This document shows, in pieces, positions 63,117 to 64,000 of a DNA stretch of 64,000 bases. Position 1 is the stretch's first letter, and every line of letters begins with the position of its first letter. The stretch comes from Azolla caroliniana (Eukaryota; Polypodiophyta), in the NCBI GenBank assembly GCA_043228905.1, contig JBHGNT010000013.1, positions 12,462,001 to 12,526,000 of the forward strand, read 5' to 3'. The position numbers and the translations under genes were made by a program. Below the pieces are notes generated by a model. It had not been told where the DNA came from. It saw nothing but the letters and a program-made list of their open reading frames with translations, and made no database searches.

Positions 63117-64000
63117 GTAACATCTTAAGTAGAAAATGTGGAACCTCTAGGGTGGGTTTTGGCATTTGTCTGCTCCTAATACTTAGGTCGTGATAACACT
63201 GAATTATTAATACCTAAAGATGTAACGTCCCTGGAAAAAACGTCAATAATTGGAAAAAAGGGGAGCACTCTCCTATCCATTAGTGATGTAACTTAAAATA
63301 AACAGGGTTTTATGCAAACGCTTGATAGCTAAAGTCAAGTAGTGCAAATTCTAACCTTTCTAAAAGAGATGCTAAAGATTGGAAATAAGGAAAGAAACTA
63401 CTCTTGCTCATGTGAAGAATGATGCGACTTTAAAATAAATCGTGGGTTGTGTTAACAACACATGGTTATTGATACATATTAAGGTCAAGATGTTTTAACT
63501 TCTAACATGAACAAGACGTACACATGATTATTGATGTGAAGATCAAAATGTTTTAACTTTTAACATACATTGATGTCTCTAGTAACACTTCAATGTTAAC
63601 AACTTAACATGACGATGTAAATAGTCTTGGAAAAGTAGTCACTTACTAGATAGAGGGATCTCATATGAGTGGTGCAACTTTAAGGAACACAAAGAGCAAA
63701 TCTTTGTCACCACAAATACCCAAAGAGCATTACTATTTCATCTCCATTTGCAGTAAAAGCAATTCTCACTACACAATGCACATGCTTTACACACCGGAAT
63801 TTGGGACCATTGTCACATTTAATATGCTTGATGGATTTGGCCAATGATTCATTACCATCCATCACTTTATGTTGCATATTTAGGTTACATGTAAGCTTTT
63901 GACATCCTGTGGTTTTGGTTTAATTGGGTTGTCATGAACAAGTTGTTTTCATGTCACCGTTGTCCTATCAATATTACAAACTAGTTTTCTTCCTACTAAC
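63117..64000. other. AT-rich DNA without recognised features
   Basis: No credible ORF. TTTTAACTTCTAACATGAACAAG and TTTTAACTTTTAACATACATTGA at about 63490 and 63550 form a weak direct repeat. Confidence 0.5.

Overview
The window is nuclear DNA of a land plant, most likely a seed plant. The evidence is nested LTR retrotransposons of the Ty1/copia and Ty3/gypsy superfamilies, primer-binding sites that read as plant initiator tRNA-Met and tRNA-Trp, a tRNA-like box A/box B module in some LTRs, spliced GT-AG exons in the only host gene, and many microsatellites. I cannot name the species. There is no bacterial gene, CRISPR array or rRNA.

Family names are mine. Gyp-1 is a gypsy family on the + strand. 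Gyp-2 is a related gypsy family on the - strand. Copia-a to Copia-e are copia families.

Layout. 1-1803: 3' end of a Gyp-1 element (integrase tail plus 3' LTR). 1804-5167: minus-strand, apparently non-coding LTR element with degenerate internal repeats, inserted in a Copia-d relic (5168-5649, resuming 10764-11346). 5650-10763: decayed minus-strand Copia-c inside the same relic. 11347-18715: a gypsy LTR swollen by a ~112-bp tandem array and interrupted by an intact young copia (Copia-a, 11583-16919, TSD TTACT) and a solo copia LTR (17440-18001, TSD CAAGA). 18716-21357: repeat-rich and gag remains of a minus gypsy, with an extra LTR inside gag. 21358-26631: decayed plus-strand Copia-b. 26632-35530 and 40284-40362: Copia-e relic holding nearly complete Gyp-2 (26951-34834) and Copia-d (35531-40278, TSD ATCTT). 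40363-51949: second Copia-d copy holding a decayed full-length Gyp-1 (43588-50609). From about 52 kb the DNA turns AT-rich: a hAT-like relic, a solo copia LTR (52068-52675, TSD AAAAT), a MITE-like element, low-complexity DNA, one plausible three-exon host gene (60026-61856) and a possible pseudogene at 62523-63116.

Only Copia-a has an uninterrupted polyprotein with all catalytic motifs. Its LTRs differ by one substitution plus one 28-bp repeat unit. Gyp-2 is nearly intact but has a one-base deletion and a changed integrase catalytic residue. Both adequately sampled Copia-d copies have lost the reverse transcriptase core through different deletions, while keeping an unusual arginine-rich tail after RNase H. 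The gypsy elements share RT and integrase motifs (FLDDIPIKG, ERGHGPIVK, ALWADRTTHSSVTG) that are unlike typical plant chromoviruses. These are the main leads for something undescribed. No host pathway or operon is present; the genes relate to each other only as parts of transposons.
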